A DNA stretch of 12,874 nucleotides from an uncultured Bacteroidota bacterium (GCA_903898215.1 CAIUEQ010000359.1:1-12874); one strand, 5' to 3'. Numbered from the stretch's first letter, positions 1 to 6,901 are shown. Notes: a model not told the origin generated them from the sequence alone. A program made the numbers and translations.

Positions 1-156
1 CAATACATCAATACCAATCAGCATTTGCGCATACTGATGATTGATTGTACGAGCCTTGATTTTGTGAGTAATGAAGATCATTACAACAATATCAAAGTAT
101 TAATTTGTAAGGAATACACTCCCGGAATTCATCATATCAATTGGCTGATGGAATAG
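1..156 (+). CDS. C-terminal end of a probable deoxynucleoside kinase (partial)
   Basis: An open frame enters from the left edge and ends at TAG 154-156, giving the last 51 residues of a protein. The segment YINTNQHLRILMID followed by LDFVSNEDHYNNI resembles, from memory, the C-terminal region of Bacteroidota deoxynucleoside kinases. These have a variable helix, then a beta strand ending in a VDNLDF-type motif, then a short 'pED(F/Y).yI' helix. Such enzymes phosphorylate deoxyribonucleosides in the salvage pathway. The P-loop and catalytic residues would lie outside the window and cannot be checked. The last 20 residues do not match the usual ending that I recall (an acidic helix and a GLFP-like tail). 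Neither other frame continues the family pattern, so this looks like divergence rather than a frameshift. The identification rests on a short stretch and is tentative. Confidence 0.5.
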   Translation, partial: QYINTNQHLRILMIDCTSLDFVSNEDHYNNIKVLICKEYTPGIHHINWLME

Positions 157-268
157 CAATGTTGAATGATAAAATTAAATGATTAAATAGTGATTTAAAA
201 ACCGTGAACAAACAGATAACATTGAAGGTGTGTAATTATTATAAACTATAATTTGCAGATCAAGCAAT

Positions 269-281
269 ACCCTGAAAGGGT
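269..281. repeat. Small palindrome ACCCT-GAA-AGGGT
   Basis: A perfect five-base-pair stem (269-273 with 277-281) closes a three-base GAA loop. On the minus strand it reads ACCCT-TTC-AGGGT, so its loop matches the TTC loop of the palindromes at 350-362 and 12777-12789. It is probably a member of the same dispersed intergenic palindrome family. Confidence 0.6.
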
Positions 282-293
282 GGAATTTAAAAT

Positions 294-336
294 AATGTCA
301 ACCCATCGGGTTTCTATGTGAATCGGTTGATACATT
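294..336. repeat. Imperfect inverted repeat enclosing a second palindrome
   Basis: Bases 294-303 (AATGTCAACC) pair with 325-336 (GGTTGATACATT), allowing a two-base TA bulge. Inside and partly overlapping is a perfect small palindrome, AACCC-ATC-GGGTT at 300-312. The two structures compete for bases 300-303, so only one can form at a time. Whether this has a role or is debris of an old repeat cannot be told from one copy. Confidence 0.5.
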
Positions 337-349
337 CTAAAATAATTAC

Positions 350-362
350 ATCCCTTCGGGAT
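350..362. repeat. Small palindrome ATCCC-TTC-GGGAT
   Basis: A perfect five-base-pair stem with a TTC loop, followed on the plus strand by TTTAAA. It shares the CCCTTCGGG core and the trailing TTTAA with the copies at the far right end of the window. Where those have a C-G pair (12778 with 12788), this copy has a T-A pair (351 with 361), so the stem is kept by a compensatory change. The short T run after the hairpin could give weak termination. Confidence 0.6.
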
Positions 363-481
363 TTTAAATCTTTAAAGCTGTAAAAATATTCAGTTGTTAA
401 AAATATAGATGATCTTTATAATACAAATGCTTAGTATGAGATTAAATTTACGCTTTATATACAAACAAAGAATACACGACT

Positions 482-1090
482 GTGAACTCTAAAACTATTC
501 TAAGTATTCATTATTTGCCATGCGTAAATTGGTTCAGGCATTTTTTGTTTGATGAAAATGTAATACTTGATCAGCATGAAAATTTTGTGAAGCAAACTTA
601 CCGCAATCGTTGTGTGATTCTATCTGCAAATGGACCGTTGGCATTAACTATTCCGATAAAAAAAACCAAACATAAAATGTTAATGCATGAGGTAGAAATT
701 GAAAATGATTTTGCCTGGCAAAAACAACATTGGGAAGCCATTCGGTCAGCTTATAACTCCTCTCCTTTTTTTGAACATTACGAACATCATTTCTACAAAT
801 TTTATCATAACGAATACAAGGAACTTCAAAATTATCATCTTGAATTGATAAGAGTTTGTTTGAAAATCATGAAAGTTGAAAAAGAAATTATACTTAGTGA
901 TGAGTATGTAAAACCTCAACCGTATTTAATTGATTTGAGAGAAGTTATCCATCCCAAAAAAAATATTAACATCGAATTCAACCCCTACTTACAGGTTTTT
1001 ACAGAGAAGTTTCCATTTGTTCAAAACCTCAGTATCATTGATGTATTGTTTAATCATGGGAAAGATGCCATCAATAAACTCAGGATTTAG
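482..1090 (+). CDS. WbqC-like family protein
   Basis: The 202-residue product resembles the WbqC-like family, named after a gene in a lipopolysaccharide O-antigen cluster. No member has a firmly established reaction that I know of, so no activity is assigned. Visible family features are the N-terminal strand ILSIHYLPCVNWF (residues 6-18), the segment QTYRNRCVI (38-46), and the central block around residues 79-100 containing WQKQHW and YNSSPFFEHY. The product has no signal peptide or membrane segment, so it is probably cytoplasmic, and its length is normal for the family. The start is GTG at 482. The frame is closed upstream by TAA at 443-445, no ATG lies between, and the next in-frame methionine would cut off the conserved N terminus. 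It is the first gene of a plus-strand run and ends 58 bases before dnaX. Confidence 0.82.
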   Translation: MNSKTILSIHYLPCVNWFRHFLFDENVILDQHENFVKQTYRNRCVILSANGPLALTIPIKKTKHKMLMHEVEIENDFAWQKQHWEAIRSAYNSSPFFEHYEHHFYKFYHNEYKELQNYHLELIRVCLKIMKVEKEIILSDEYVKPQPYLIDLREVIHPKKNINIEFNPYLQVFTEKFPFVQNLSIIDVLFNHGKDAINKLRI

Positions 1091-1148
1091 TCGATAAAAG
1101 TTTTCAACGTCTTTCATCATTTCAAATTAAAAAACATACTTTAGCCGC

Positions 1149-2915
1149 ATGGAAAATTTTGTTGTTTCGGCAAGAAAATACAGACCAGCAACATTTGACA
1201 GTGTTATTGGTCAGGAGCATATTACACAAACGTTAAAAAATGCCATCAAACAAAATCAGGTGGCACATGCGTTTTTGTTTTGTGGTCCTAGAGGTGTGGG
1301 TAAAACAACCTGCGCCCGTATCCTTGCAAAAACAATAAACTGCACCAATATTTCTGCCGACAGTGAAGCCTGCAATGAATGTGAATCGTGTAAGGCATTT
1401 AATGGAAACGGTTCGTTTAATATTTATGAACTGGATGCTGCTTCAAACAATTCGGTAGAAGATATCAGGAGTTTGAGTGAGCAAGTTCGTTATGCTCCAC
1501 AAGGTGCTAAATACAAAATTTATATTATTGATGAGGTTCATATGCTTAGTGCGCAAGCATTTAATGCATTTCTAAAAACGCTCGAAGAACCACCTCCTTA
1601 TGCAAAATTTATTTTAGCAACAACAGAGCGTCATAAAATTTTACCTACCATATTATCTCGCTGTCAGGTATTTGATTTTCATCGGATAAAAATTGAAGAT
1701 GCTGTAAAGCAACTTAAAAAAATTATTACCAGCGAAGGAATTGTTGCCGAAGAAGAAGCTCTACATGAAATAGCTCAAAAGGCTGATGGTGCAATGCGTG
1801 ACGCACTTTCAATTTTTGACAGGATTGTTAGTTCAACCGGAAAAAATATTACCTACAAAGATGTAATCAACAACCTCAACATTCTTGATTACGATTATTA
1901 TTTTAAGGCTGTTGACAGGATGATTCAAAAAGATCTGGCAGAAATGTTATTACTTTTTGATGAAGTATTATCGAATGGATTTGATGCCCAACATTTTTTG
2001 AGCGGTTTCAGCGATCATATTCGAAACCTTACAGTTTGTAAGTATCCAAACACATTAAGATTGCTCGAAGCAACACCATCTGTTTCCGAAAAATTTATCA
2101 CTCAATCAAAATTGTGTTCAAATTCAATTTTATTAAATGCATTAAATCTTTTAAATAAATGCGAACTCGAATATAAATCAAGCAAAAATCAAAGGCTGCA
2201 TGTTGAGCTCACGCTCATGAAACTTTGCCATATTCAATCGGTCATTGATTTGAAATCGGAAGCTGCCGATATTAAAAAAAAAACTCCTGAGCAGCCTGTA
2301 ATTCCAACATCAGAAATAGTTGAGCCTACAAAACCAAAACTTCCTGAAGCCAACACCATAAAAAGTGTTGAACAAAATTTAGAAATAAAAAATATTGTGG
2401 TAAAACCCTTGCCACCACTAATTCGACCAACGAGTGAGATTTCTACACAAAGTAAATTAGAGAAACTTAAGCAATTGGTAACAGTTGGTAAAAACGAAAA
2501 TTCACTAGCCGAAAAAACTGCAACCATTGAATCTTCAGAGGAGTCAGAAAATAATATACTTACTGATGAACAATTCTCAACAGCCATCAATAATTATATC
2601 GAACACCTTACTTCAAGCGGAAAGAAAAGTTTAATATCAATTTATAAAAACGCAAAATTTCAGGTTTCCGAAAATCAAATTGTTGAAATGATCTTATCAA
2701 GTCTTCACGAAAAGGAAATGTTTGAAGATGATAAAGTTCAAATCACTCCATTTATGAGAAAAATATTTGGCAATCAATTCGAATTTAAAATTATTGTCAA
2801 CCAATCAGCCCTACCTAAAAAAGCATTCACAGCTGAAGAAAAATTTATCGTTATGTCGAATAAGAATCCTGTTTTATTAGACCTTAGAAATGTTTTGGGT
2901 TTAGAATTCGAATAA
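1149..2915 (+). CDS. dnaX: DNA polymerase III subunit gamma/tau
   Basis: This is the ATPase subunit of the clamp loader, which opens and loads the sliding clamp and organises the replisome. The 588-residue protein has a full AAA+ core: Walker A GPRGVGKTT (46-54), four zinc-binding cysteines (C65, C75, C78, C81), the clamp-loader motif ELDAASNNSVEDIR (94-107), Walker B IIDEVHM (126-132), the LEEPPPYAKFILATTE sensor-1 region (145-160), the SRC arginine finger (170-172) and sensor 2 GAMRDA (214-219). The collar domain ends near residue 370. A polar linker of about 100 residues and a C-terminal tau-like domain (about 480-588) follow. Codons 376-378 are AAA in a run of ten A (2274-2283) with stops close by in both other frames, so a short gamma form is likely; see that feature. 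A poor promoter match, TTTC-N21-TACTTTAG (1112-1144), precedes the ATG. The DUF502 gene begins 11 bases after the stop. Confidence 0.98.
   Translation: MENFVVSARKYRPATFDSVIGQEHITQTLKNAIKQNQVAHAFLFCGPRGVGKTTCARILAKTINCTNISADSEACNECESCKAFNGNGSFNIYELDAASNNSVEDIRSLSEQVRYAPQGAKYKIYIIDEVHMLSAQAFNAFLKTLEEPPPYAKFILATTERHKILPTILSRCQVFDFHRIKIEDAVKQLKKIITSEGIVAEEEALHEIAQKADGAMRDALSIFDRIVSSTGKNITYKDVINNLNILDYDYYFKAVDRMIQKDLAEMLLLFDEVLSNGFDAQHFLSGFSDHIRNLTVCKYPNTLRLLEATPSVSEKFITQSKLCSNSILLNALNLLNKCELEYKSSKNQRLHVELTLMKLCHIQSVIDLKSEAADIKKKTPEQPVIPTSEIVEPTKPKLPEANTIKSVEQNLEIKNIVVKPLPPLIRPTSEISTQSKLEKLKQLVTVGKNENSLAEKTATIESSEESENNILTDEQFSTAINNYIEHLTSSGKKSLISIYKNAKFQVSENQIVEMILSSLHEKEMFEDDKVQITPFMRKIFGNQFEFKIIVNQSALPKKAFTAEEKFIVMSNKNPVLLDLRNVLGLEFE
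2274..2283 (+). other. Ten-A slippery run in dnaX, candidate gamma-form site
   Basis: Ten consecutive A residues encode K376-K378 plus the first base of codon 379. They fall just after the collar domain and at the start of the disordered linker. One added A, or a ribosomal -1 shift, reads K-K-K-N-S and then TGA (2288-2290), giving 380 residues. One lost A, or a +1 shift, reads K-K-K-L-L-S-S-L and then TAA (2299-2301), giving 383 residues. Either product keeps the whole ATPase and collar and loses the tau-specific part. This is the known logic of gamma production by ribosomal frameshifting in E. coli and by transcriptional slippage in Thermus. I see no clear downstream hairpin, which favours transcriptional slippage. 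Confidence 0.6.
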
Positions 2916-2926
2916 TAAATACTTAA

Positions 2927-3505
2927 ATGAAAGACAAAATAAAACTGGGTTTAAAAAAACGTATCACAAAGCTTATTAATTATTTCATGAAGGGATTGCT
3001 TGTGGCACTTCCAATTGCGATAACCTATAGCATTCTTAAATCCGTTGTAGTTTGGCTCGATACATTAATTGATTTTGGAATTCCTGCAATCGGATTTTTT
3101 ATTGTAATCGTTTCAATTATCCTTTTGGGTTATATCGGAACAAGTATCATTACAGAACCTCTTTTTGCTTTATTTGATGATGTTTTATCACGTATCCCTT
3201 TTGTAAAAATTATTTACACTTCGGTAAAAGATTTGATGGAAGCGTTTGTAGGTGAAAAGAAAAAATTTAACCATCCTGTTCTGGTTGAAATGTCGCCAGG
3301 ACTTTTTAAACCCGGATTTATCACACAAACCGATCTCACAAATTTAAATCTCCCCGGCATGGCAGCTGTGTATTTTCCTCACTCCTATGCCTTTTCAGGG
3401 AATTTATTTATAGTTGAGAAAGAAAAGGTGAAACCCTTTGATGGCAATTCAACAGAGGTAATGAAGTTTATTGTTTCAGGAGGAGTTACAGAAATTGAAT
3501 TATAA
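2927..3505 (+). CDS. DUF502 family inner-membrane protein
   Basis: The 192-residue product matches the DUF502 family of bacterial membrane proteins, whose function is not established. A basic N terminus is followed by two membrane segments, about residues 22-44 and 52-75. Next comes the family's characteristic segment near residues 89-102 (RIPFVKIIYTSVKD), then a soluble C-terminal domain with FNHPVLVEMSPGLFKPGFIT and GMAAVYFPHSY. The protein is therefore probably anchored in the inner membrane by an N-terminal hairpin, with the rest on one face. ATG 2927 lies 11 bases after the dnaX stop, so the two genes are very likely co-transcribed. The length is typical of the family and nothing looks broken. 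The neighbourhood does not reveal its role: dnaX upstream and a membrane prenyltransferase downstream have no obvious common pathway. Confidence 0.9.
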   Translation: MKDKIKLGLKKRITKLINYFMKGLLVALPIAITYSILKSVVVWLDTLIDFGIPAIGFFIVIVSIILLGYIGTSIITEPLFALFDDVLSRIPFVKIIYTSVKDLMEAFVGEKKKFNHPVLVEMSPGLFKPGFITQTDLTNLNLPGMAAVYFPHSYAFSGNLFIVEKEKVKPFDGNSTEVMKFIVSGGVTEIEL

Positions 3506-3534
3506 ATTCTGACTTACTTATCACACAAATAAAA

Positions 3535-4419
3535 ATGTCGCAACTAATATCCTTTTTGAAGCTTATCCGTTTTGGCAATCTTATTATCATGCTTGCTACA
3601 TTAATTTTAGCACGATACTGTTTAAATAATTACTTACTGCTTTCCGATCTTTTAAATTTAAAATTCCTGTACCTCATTATTACAACTTTATTAACCGGAG
3701 CTGGAGGTTATATCATCAACGATTATTACGATGTAAAACTTGACCTGGTAAATAAACCCAAAAAAGTTATTGTTGGTAGTTCAATTTCAAGACGGATGGC
3801 AATGTTACTTCACTTATGGTTTAGTGCAGGTGCAATCATGTTTGGAATGCTTATCAGCATTAAAGTGGCAATGCTGATAACGATATGTGTTTTCTTACTT
3901 TGGCTTTATTCTGTGAGTTTTAAAAAACAATTTTTGATTGGAAATATTGTAGTGGCAGCAATGAGTGCTTTTGTAATTTTCATACTTAAAATTTATGACT
4001 ATAACACTCCAAGCAGTTTGATTTTACTTTATTCAGCGTTTGCATTTTGTATTTCATTATTACGTGAGATCATCAAAGATTCGGAAGATATAAAAGGTGA
4101 CAGTCGCTTTGATTGCAAAACACTTCCAATTGTTTTAGGCATTAAAAAAACAAAAAAAACACTGATTACATTTAGCATTTTTTTGATTTTACTTTTATCA
4201 GCAACTATTGTTTATGCCAATAATATCATGAGTTTCGAACAATCAGGCACAAGTGATTTTTATAAAATATTTCTGCTATTATTTACAATCATACCTTTAA
4301 TTGTAATGATATATTTGATTAGAAAAGCAGAAGAAAAAAGTGATTTTTCAAGATTAAGTTTACTTACAAAACTGATTATGTTATCAGGAATTTTAAGTAT
4401 GATCTTTTTAAGATTCTGA
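3535..4419 (+). CDS. UbiA-family prenyltransferase, possibly geranylgeranylglycerol-phosphate type
   Basis: A 294-residue integral membrane protein of the UbiA superfamily, which moves an isoprenoid chain from its diphosphate to an acceptor. Both metal-diphosphate binding motifs are present: NDYYDVKLD (62-70) and DSEDIKGD (182-189), the latter followed by RFDCKTLPIVLG. About eight or nine hydrophobic stretches fit the family's membrane fold. The spacing and sequence of the second motif resemble proteins usually annotated in Bacteroidota as geranylgeranylglycerol-phosphate geranylgeranyltransferase, the enzyme of archaeal-type ether lipid synthesis. That substrate is not shown by the sequence alone. 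A quinone or haem precursor is less likely, since no menaquinone or haem genes lie nearby. It starts 29 bases after the DUF502 gene, last in the plus-strand run, and its stop lies 2 bases from the end of the convergent acetyltransferase gene. Confidence 0.85.
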   Translation: MSQLISFLKLIRFGNLIIMLATLILARYCLNNYLLLSDLLNLKFLYLIITTLLTGAGGYIINDYYDVKLDLVNKPKKVIVGSSISRRMAMLLHLWFSAGAIMFGMLISIKVAMLITICVFLLWLYSVSFKKQFLIGNIVVAAMSAFVIFILKIYDYNTPSSLILLYSAFAFCISLLREIIKDSEDIKGDSRFDCKTLPIVLGIKKTKKTLITFSIFLILLLSATIVYANNIMSFEQSGTSDFYKIFLLLFTIIPLIVMIYLIRKAEEKSDFSRLSLLTKLIMLSGILSMIFLRF

Positions 4420-4421
4420 AA

Positions 4422-4865
4422 TTATAATGTCATTCTAAATATTGTCCAACCTTCCATAGGTTCAGCTCCCATGCTTTTATAAAAATTGATAGCAGGAGTA
4501 TTCCAATCTAAAACACTCCACTCCACCCTACCGCAGTTTCTTTGTTTGGCAATGTTGATTACTTCATTAAGCAAAGCTTTTCCAAATCCTTTTCCCCTGT
4601 ATGTTGAGTCAACATAAAGATCTTCGAGATACACACCAGGCATAGCTCTAAAAGTGGAATAATTTTGAAAAAACAGAGCAAACCCAACAGGAATATTCTC
4701 ATCAAAAGCAAGAATAACTTCGGCAAATCTGGTGGCACCAAAAAGTGTTTCAGTGAGTTTCTCATTTGTTGCCTCAACTTGATGAGCTAACTTTTCATAA
4801 GATGCAATTCCATTAATAAAATCCAGAATCAAAGGAACATCTTCAATGGTAGCGTTCCGTATCAT
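4422..4865 (-). CDS. GNAT N-acetyltransferase, spermidine/spermine acetyltransferase-like
   Basis: The 147-residue product is a complete GCN5-related acetyltransferase. The acetyl-CoA pyrophosphate-binding motif is YRGKGFGKALL (89-99), preceded by the strand VYLEDLYV (78-85). The C-terminal part reads VLDWNTPAINFYKSMGA (118-134), where Y129 occupies the usual catalytic tyrosine position. The order YLED-YV, YRG-G-G, VLDWN and YK-GA is close to animal diamine acetyltransferases (SAT1/SAT2) as I recall them. The substrate may therefore be a polyamine, or a related amine such as thialysine. The small molecule cannot be fixed from sequence. The start ATG overlaps the stop of the upstream secreted-protein gene as ATGA (4862-4865 on the minus strand), so translation is probably coupled. 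It is the last gene of the minus-strand block. Confidence 0.9.
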   Translation of the reverse strand: MIRNATIEDVPLILDFINGIASYEKLAHQVEATNEKLTETLFGATRFAEVILAFDENIPVGFALFFQNYSTFRAMPGVYLEDLYVDSTYRGKGFGKALLNEVINIAKQRNCGRVEWSVLDWNTPAINFYKSMGAEPMEGWTIFRMTL

Positions 4866-5377
4866 TTCTTCTTTTTAGAAACGGGTTCTTTATAAACAGA
4901 AAAAGTGGCTTTAAACTTTCTTGTTATCGCATTTGCATTTTTTAATGGATTAGGTTTGGTCATTACATCAAACTCTACTTTCCAAGTGGTGGCATTTATT
5001 TTTTTACCTTTAATAAAACCATCACTAAACGAATGCCAGCCTCTATCTGGGCAAAAGCAACCTTGAAGGAAGGCAGCTTTAATTGTAGTGTCGGTAAAAT
5101 AAAATGAAGTAGCATTTTTAGGAACTGAAAATAAAATCTTCTCAAAATATTCGTCATCGGTTCTGTCGGCATATTCATCTGCACGCATAAAATATTCAAA
5201 CACAAGATCATTGCCTTTTACAATTTCTGCATAAAAATTATTCTGCGCATCAACATTCAATACAACAGTTTTGTTAGGGAAAATATTATACCATTTTCCA
5301 CCTTTAATTAATTGACCTTCCTGTGCGTGCGAATTAGTAAATACCAGCAACAGCGATAATAGAATTATATTTCTCAT
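4862..5377 (-). CDS. Secreted protein of unknown function
   Basis: I do not recognise this 171-residue protein. It begins with a clear Sec signal peptide: MRN, a leucine-rich core (about residues 4-13) and a likely cleavage site after SHA or SHAQ (about residues 16-19). No cysteine sits at that site, so it is not a lipoprotein, and it should be periplasmic or exported. The mature part looks beta-rich and contains a compact GCFCPDRGW segment near residues 106-114 that could form a disulphide or bind a metal. It ends in a lysine-rich tail, SKKKK. The ATG at 5375-5377 is 9 bases downstream of the folC stop, and its own stop overlaps the acetyltransferase start by four bases. It therefore sits in the middle of a three-gene operon. 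The link with folate or amine acetylation is not evident. Confidence 0.8.
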   Translation of the reverse strand: MRNIILLSLLLVFTNSHAQEGQLIKGGKWYNIFPNKTVVLNVDAQNNFYAEIVKGNDLVFEYFMRADEYADRTDDEYFEKILFSVPKNATSFYFTDTTIKAAFLQGCFCPDRGWHSFSDGFIKGKKINATTWKVEFDVMTKPNPLKNANAITRKFKATFSVYKEPVSKKKK

Positions 5378-5386
5378 TTGATAAAT

Positions 5387-6673
5387 TTATAAAATTTCAG
5401 CTACAACAAATGTACTTCCTCCAACGAAAATCATATCATCGGAATGAGAATTATTTTTTGCAGCCTCAAAAGCTTTTTGAACAGAGCTATAAGAATAGCC
5501 TGTTAAGCCAAATTCAAGTGCTTGATTTTGAAGTTCGTTAACAGGTAAAGCACGAGGAATATTTGCCTTACAAAAATAATAAACTGCATTTTTAGGTAAT
5601 AGTGATAAGATATTTCTAATGTCTTTATCGTTCACCATACCAATTACCATATGAAGTTTCGAAAAATTATTTTGCATAATTTGTTCAACAACATAGTGTA
5701 TTCCGTTTACATTATGTCCGGTATCGCAAACGGTCAAAGGTTTTTCCTGAAGAATTTGCCAACGTCCCATTAATCCGGTGTTTTGCTTAACTTTCATCAA
5801 TCCGGTTCTGATATTATTTTCAGAAATGTGATAGCCTATTTGCTTTAAATATTCGATAGAATTGATCACTGTCAAAATATTTTTTTGCTGATAATTTCCT
5901 CCCAAATCGAGTTCCAAATTTTCATATATCAATTCATCATCATTAAAAATATCACAACTGGTAAATTGATTATGTGAAATAAAATGATGTGTTTTAAAAT
6001 GATCTTGAGTAAATGAAATTGGTGCATTTTCTTCCTCAGCTTTTTCTATAAAAACAGGTTTTGTTTCGTCAACATATTCTCCAACTATTACCTGAATTTT
6101 TGGTTTGATGATACCTGCTTTTTCATAAGCAATTTTTGCTAAAGTATCTCCAAGAATATTGGTATGATCCCATCCAATATTTGTGACCACAGAAAGTTGA
6201 GGTGTGATTACATTTGTTGAATCAAGTCGCCCGCCTAATCCGGTTTCAATGATTGCGACATCAATATTTTCTTTCTTGAAAAAATCAAAACACAATGCCA
6301 CACTCCATTCAAAAAATGAAGGTTTGATTTCATCAAAAACCGAACGATAATTTTCCACAAAATCTATCACATTTTGTTCGGGAATCATTTGCCCATTAAC
6401 TTTTATTCGTTCTCTAAAATCTTTTAAATGTGGTGAAGTATAAAGCCCGACTTTCAAACCTGATTCTTGTAAAACAGAAGCCAGCATATGTGAAGTTGAA
6501 CCTTTTCCATTTGTTCCTGCAATGTGAATGCTCTTAAATTTTGTTTCAGGATTTCCAAGAATTTTGCAAAGGGAAATGGTATTTGTTAGATCAGGTTTTA
6601 AAGCCGCAGCACCAATACGAGTGAACATCGGAAGGTTGCTGAATAAATAATCTAACGTATTTTGGTAAGTCAT
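5387..6673 (-). CDS. folC: Bifunctional dihydrofolate synthase / folylpolyglutamate synthase
   Basis: This enzyme of the Mur ligase superfamily joins glutamate to dihydropteroate and adds further glutamates to reduced folates, using ATP in the cytoplasm. The 428-residue protein carries the P-loop IHIAGTNGKGSTSH (49-62), the YTSPHLKDFRERI segment (78-90), the metal-binding region ETGLGGRLDSTNV (143-155), NIGWDHTNILGDT (165-177) followed by the lysine-containing EKAGIIK (184-190), GRWQ (303-306), and the C-terminal-domain motif CDTGHNVNG (316-324). The length is normal. ATG at 6671-6673 gives the usual N terminus (QNTLDYLFSNLPMF). It lies downstream of a TonB-like gene on the same strand but is separated from it by 228 bases with a long inverted repeat, so it may be transcribed separately. 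The secreted-protein gene follows 9 bases later. Confidence 0.97.
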   Translation of the reverse strand: MTYQNTLDYLFSNLPMFTRIGAAALKPDLTNTISLCKILGNPETKFKSIHIAGTNGKGSTSHMLASVLQESGLKVGLYTSPHLKDFRERIKVNGQMIPEQNVIDFVENYRSVFDEIKPSFFEWSVALCFDFFKKENIDVAIIETGLGGRLDSTNVITPQLSVVTNIGWDHTNILGDTLAKIAYEKAGIIKPKIQVIVGEYVDETKPVFIEKAEEENAPISFTQDHFKTHHFISHNQFTSCDIFNDDELIYENLELDLGGNYQQKNILTVINSIEYLKQIGYHISENNIRTGLMKVKQNTGLMGRWQILQEKPLTVCDTGHNVNGIHYVVEQIMQNNFSKLHMVIGMVNDKDIRNILSLLPKNAVYYFCKANIPRALPVNELQNQALEFGLTGYSYSSVQKAFEAAKNNSHSDDMIFVGGSTFVVAEIL

Positions 6674-6751
6674 TTTTGAATAGAAGTTTTAAATATAAAA
6701 AATGACTATCGTTAACTATAAATGGTAAAGGATATTTTTGTCCTGTCGAAC

Positions 6752-6845
6752 TTGTCACTTCGAGCGAAGTCGAGAAGCGAGGCATTGCCAATTTGAAATA
6801 TTCTGCTCATTTTAAACTTGTTCTCGACTTCGCTCGAACTGACAA
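6752..6845. repeat. Long inverted repeat with 25-base arms
   Basis: The left arm 6752-6776 and right arm 6821-6845 are complementary at 24 of 25 positions; the one mismatch is 6758 against 6839. They are separated by 44 bases. Each arm contains TTCGAGCGAAGTCGAGAA in one orientation or the other, a sequence I recall as a common dispersed intergenic repeat in Bacteroidota genomes. A partial further copy (TTTTGTCCTGTCGAAC, 6736-6751) adjoins the left arm. It contains no gene and is too short to encode a transposase. It lies between the TonB-like gene and folC and, if transcribed, would form a strong stem that could stop or process the message. No T run follows, so it is not a classical terminator. 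Confidence 0.8.
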
Positions 6846-6901
6846 AAGATTTAAACATATTCGGTTCATTCTTGCTGATAGTCATTTATAAATAAAACTT
6901 C

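Larger units (their letters stand above)
157..481. other. Intergenic region with hairpins, no gene seen
   Basis: This 325-base stretch between the partial kinase gene and the WbqC-like gene has no convincing reading frame on either strand and no tRNA-like fold. It is very AT-rich apart from three small GC-rich palindromes between 269 and 362, listed separately. They may help to end transcription of the upstream gene. I did not find a consensus Bacteroidota promoter for the gene at 482. A weak candidate, TAAATTTA at 443-450, has no good TTTG at the right distance. Confidence 0.7.

Noticed and set aside
97..156. Possible frameshift in the partial kinase gene, because the last 20 residues do not match the family
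   Set aside because: Both other frames reach stop codons within a few codons and do not restore a family-like ending, so simple divergence is more likely.
2234..2590. Open frame of 118 codons on the minus strand inside dnaX
   Set aside because: It lies wholly within the dnaX linker region. Its Ser/Phe-rich product looks like a mirror of the Lys/Glu/Thr-rich coding strand and has no recognisable domain.
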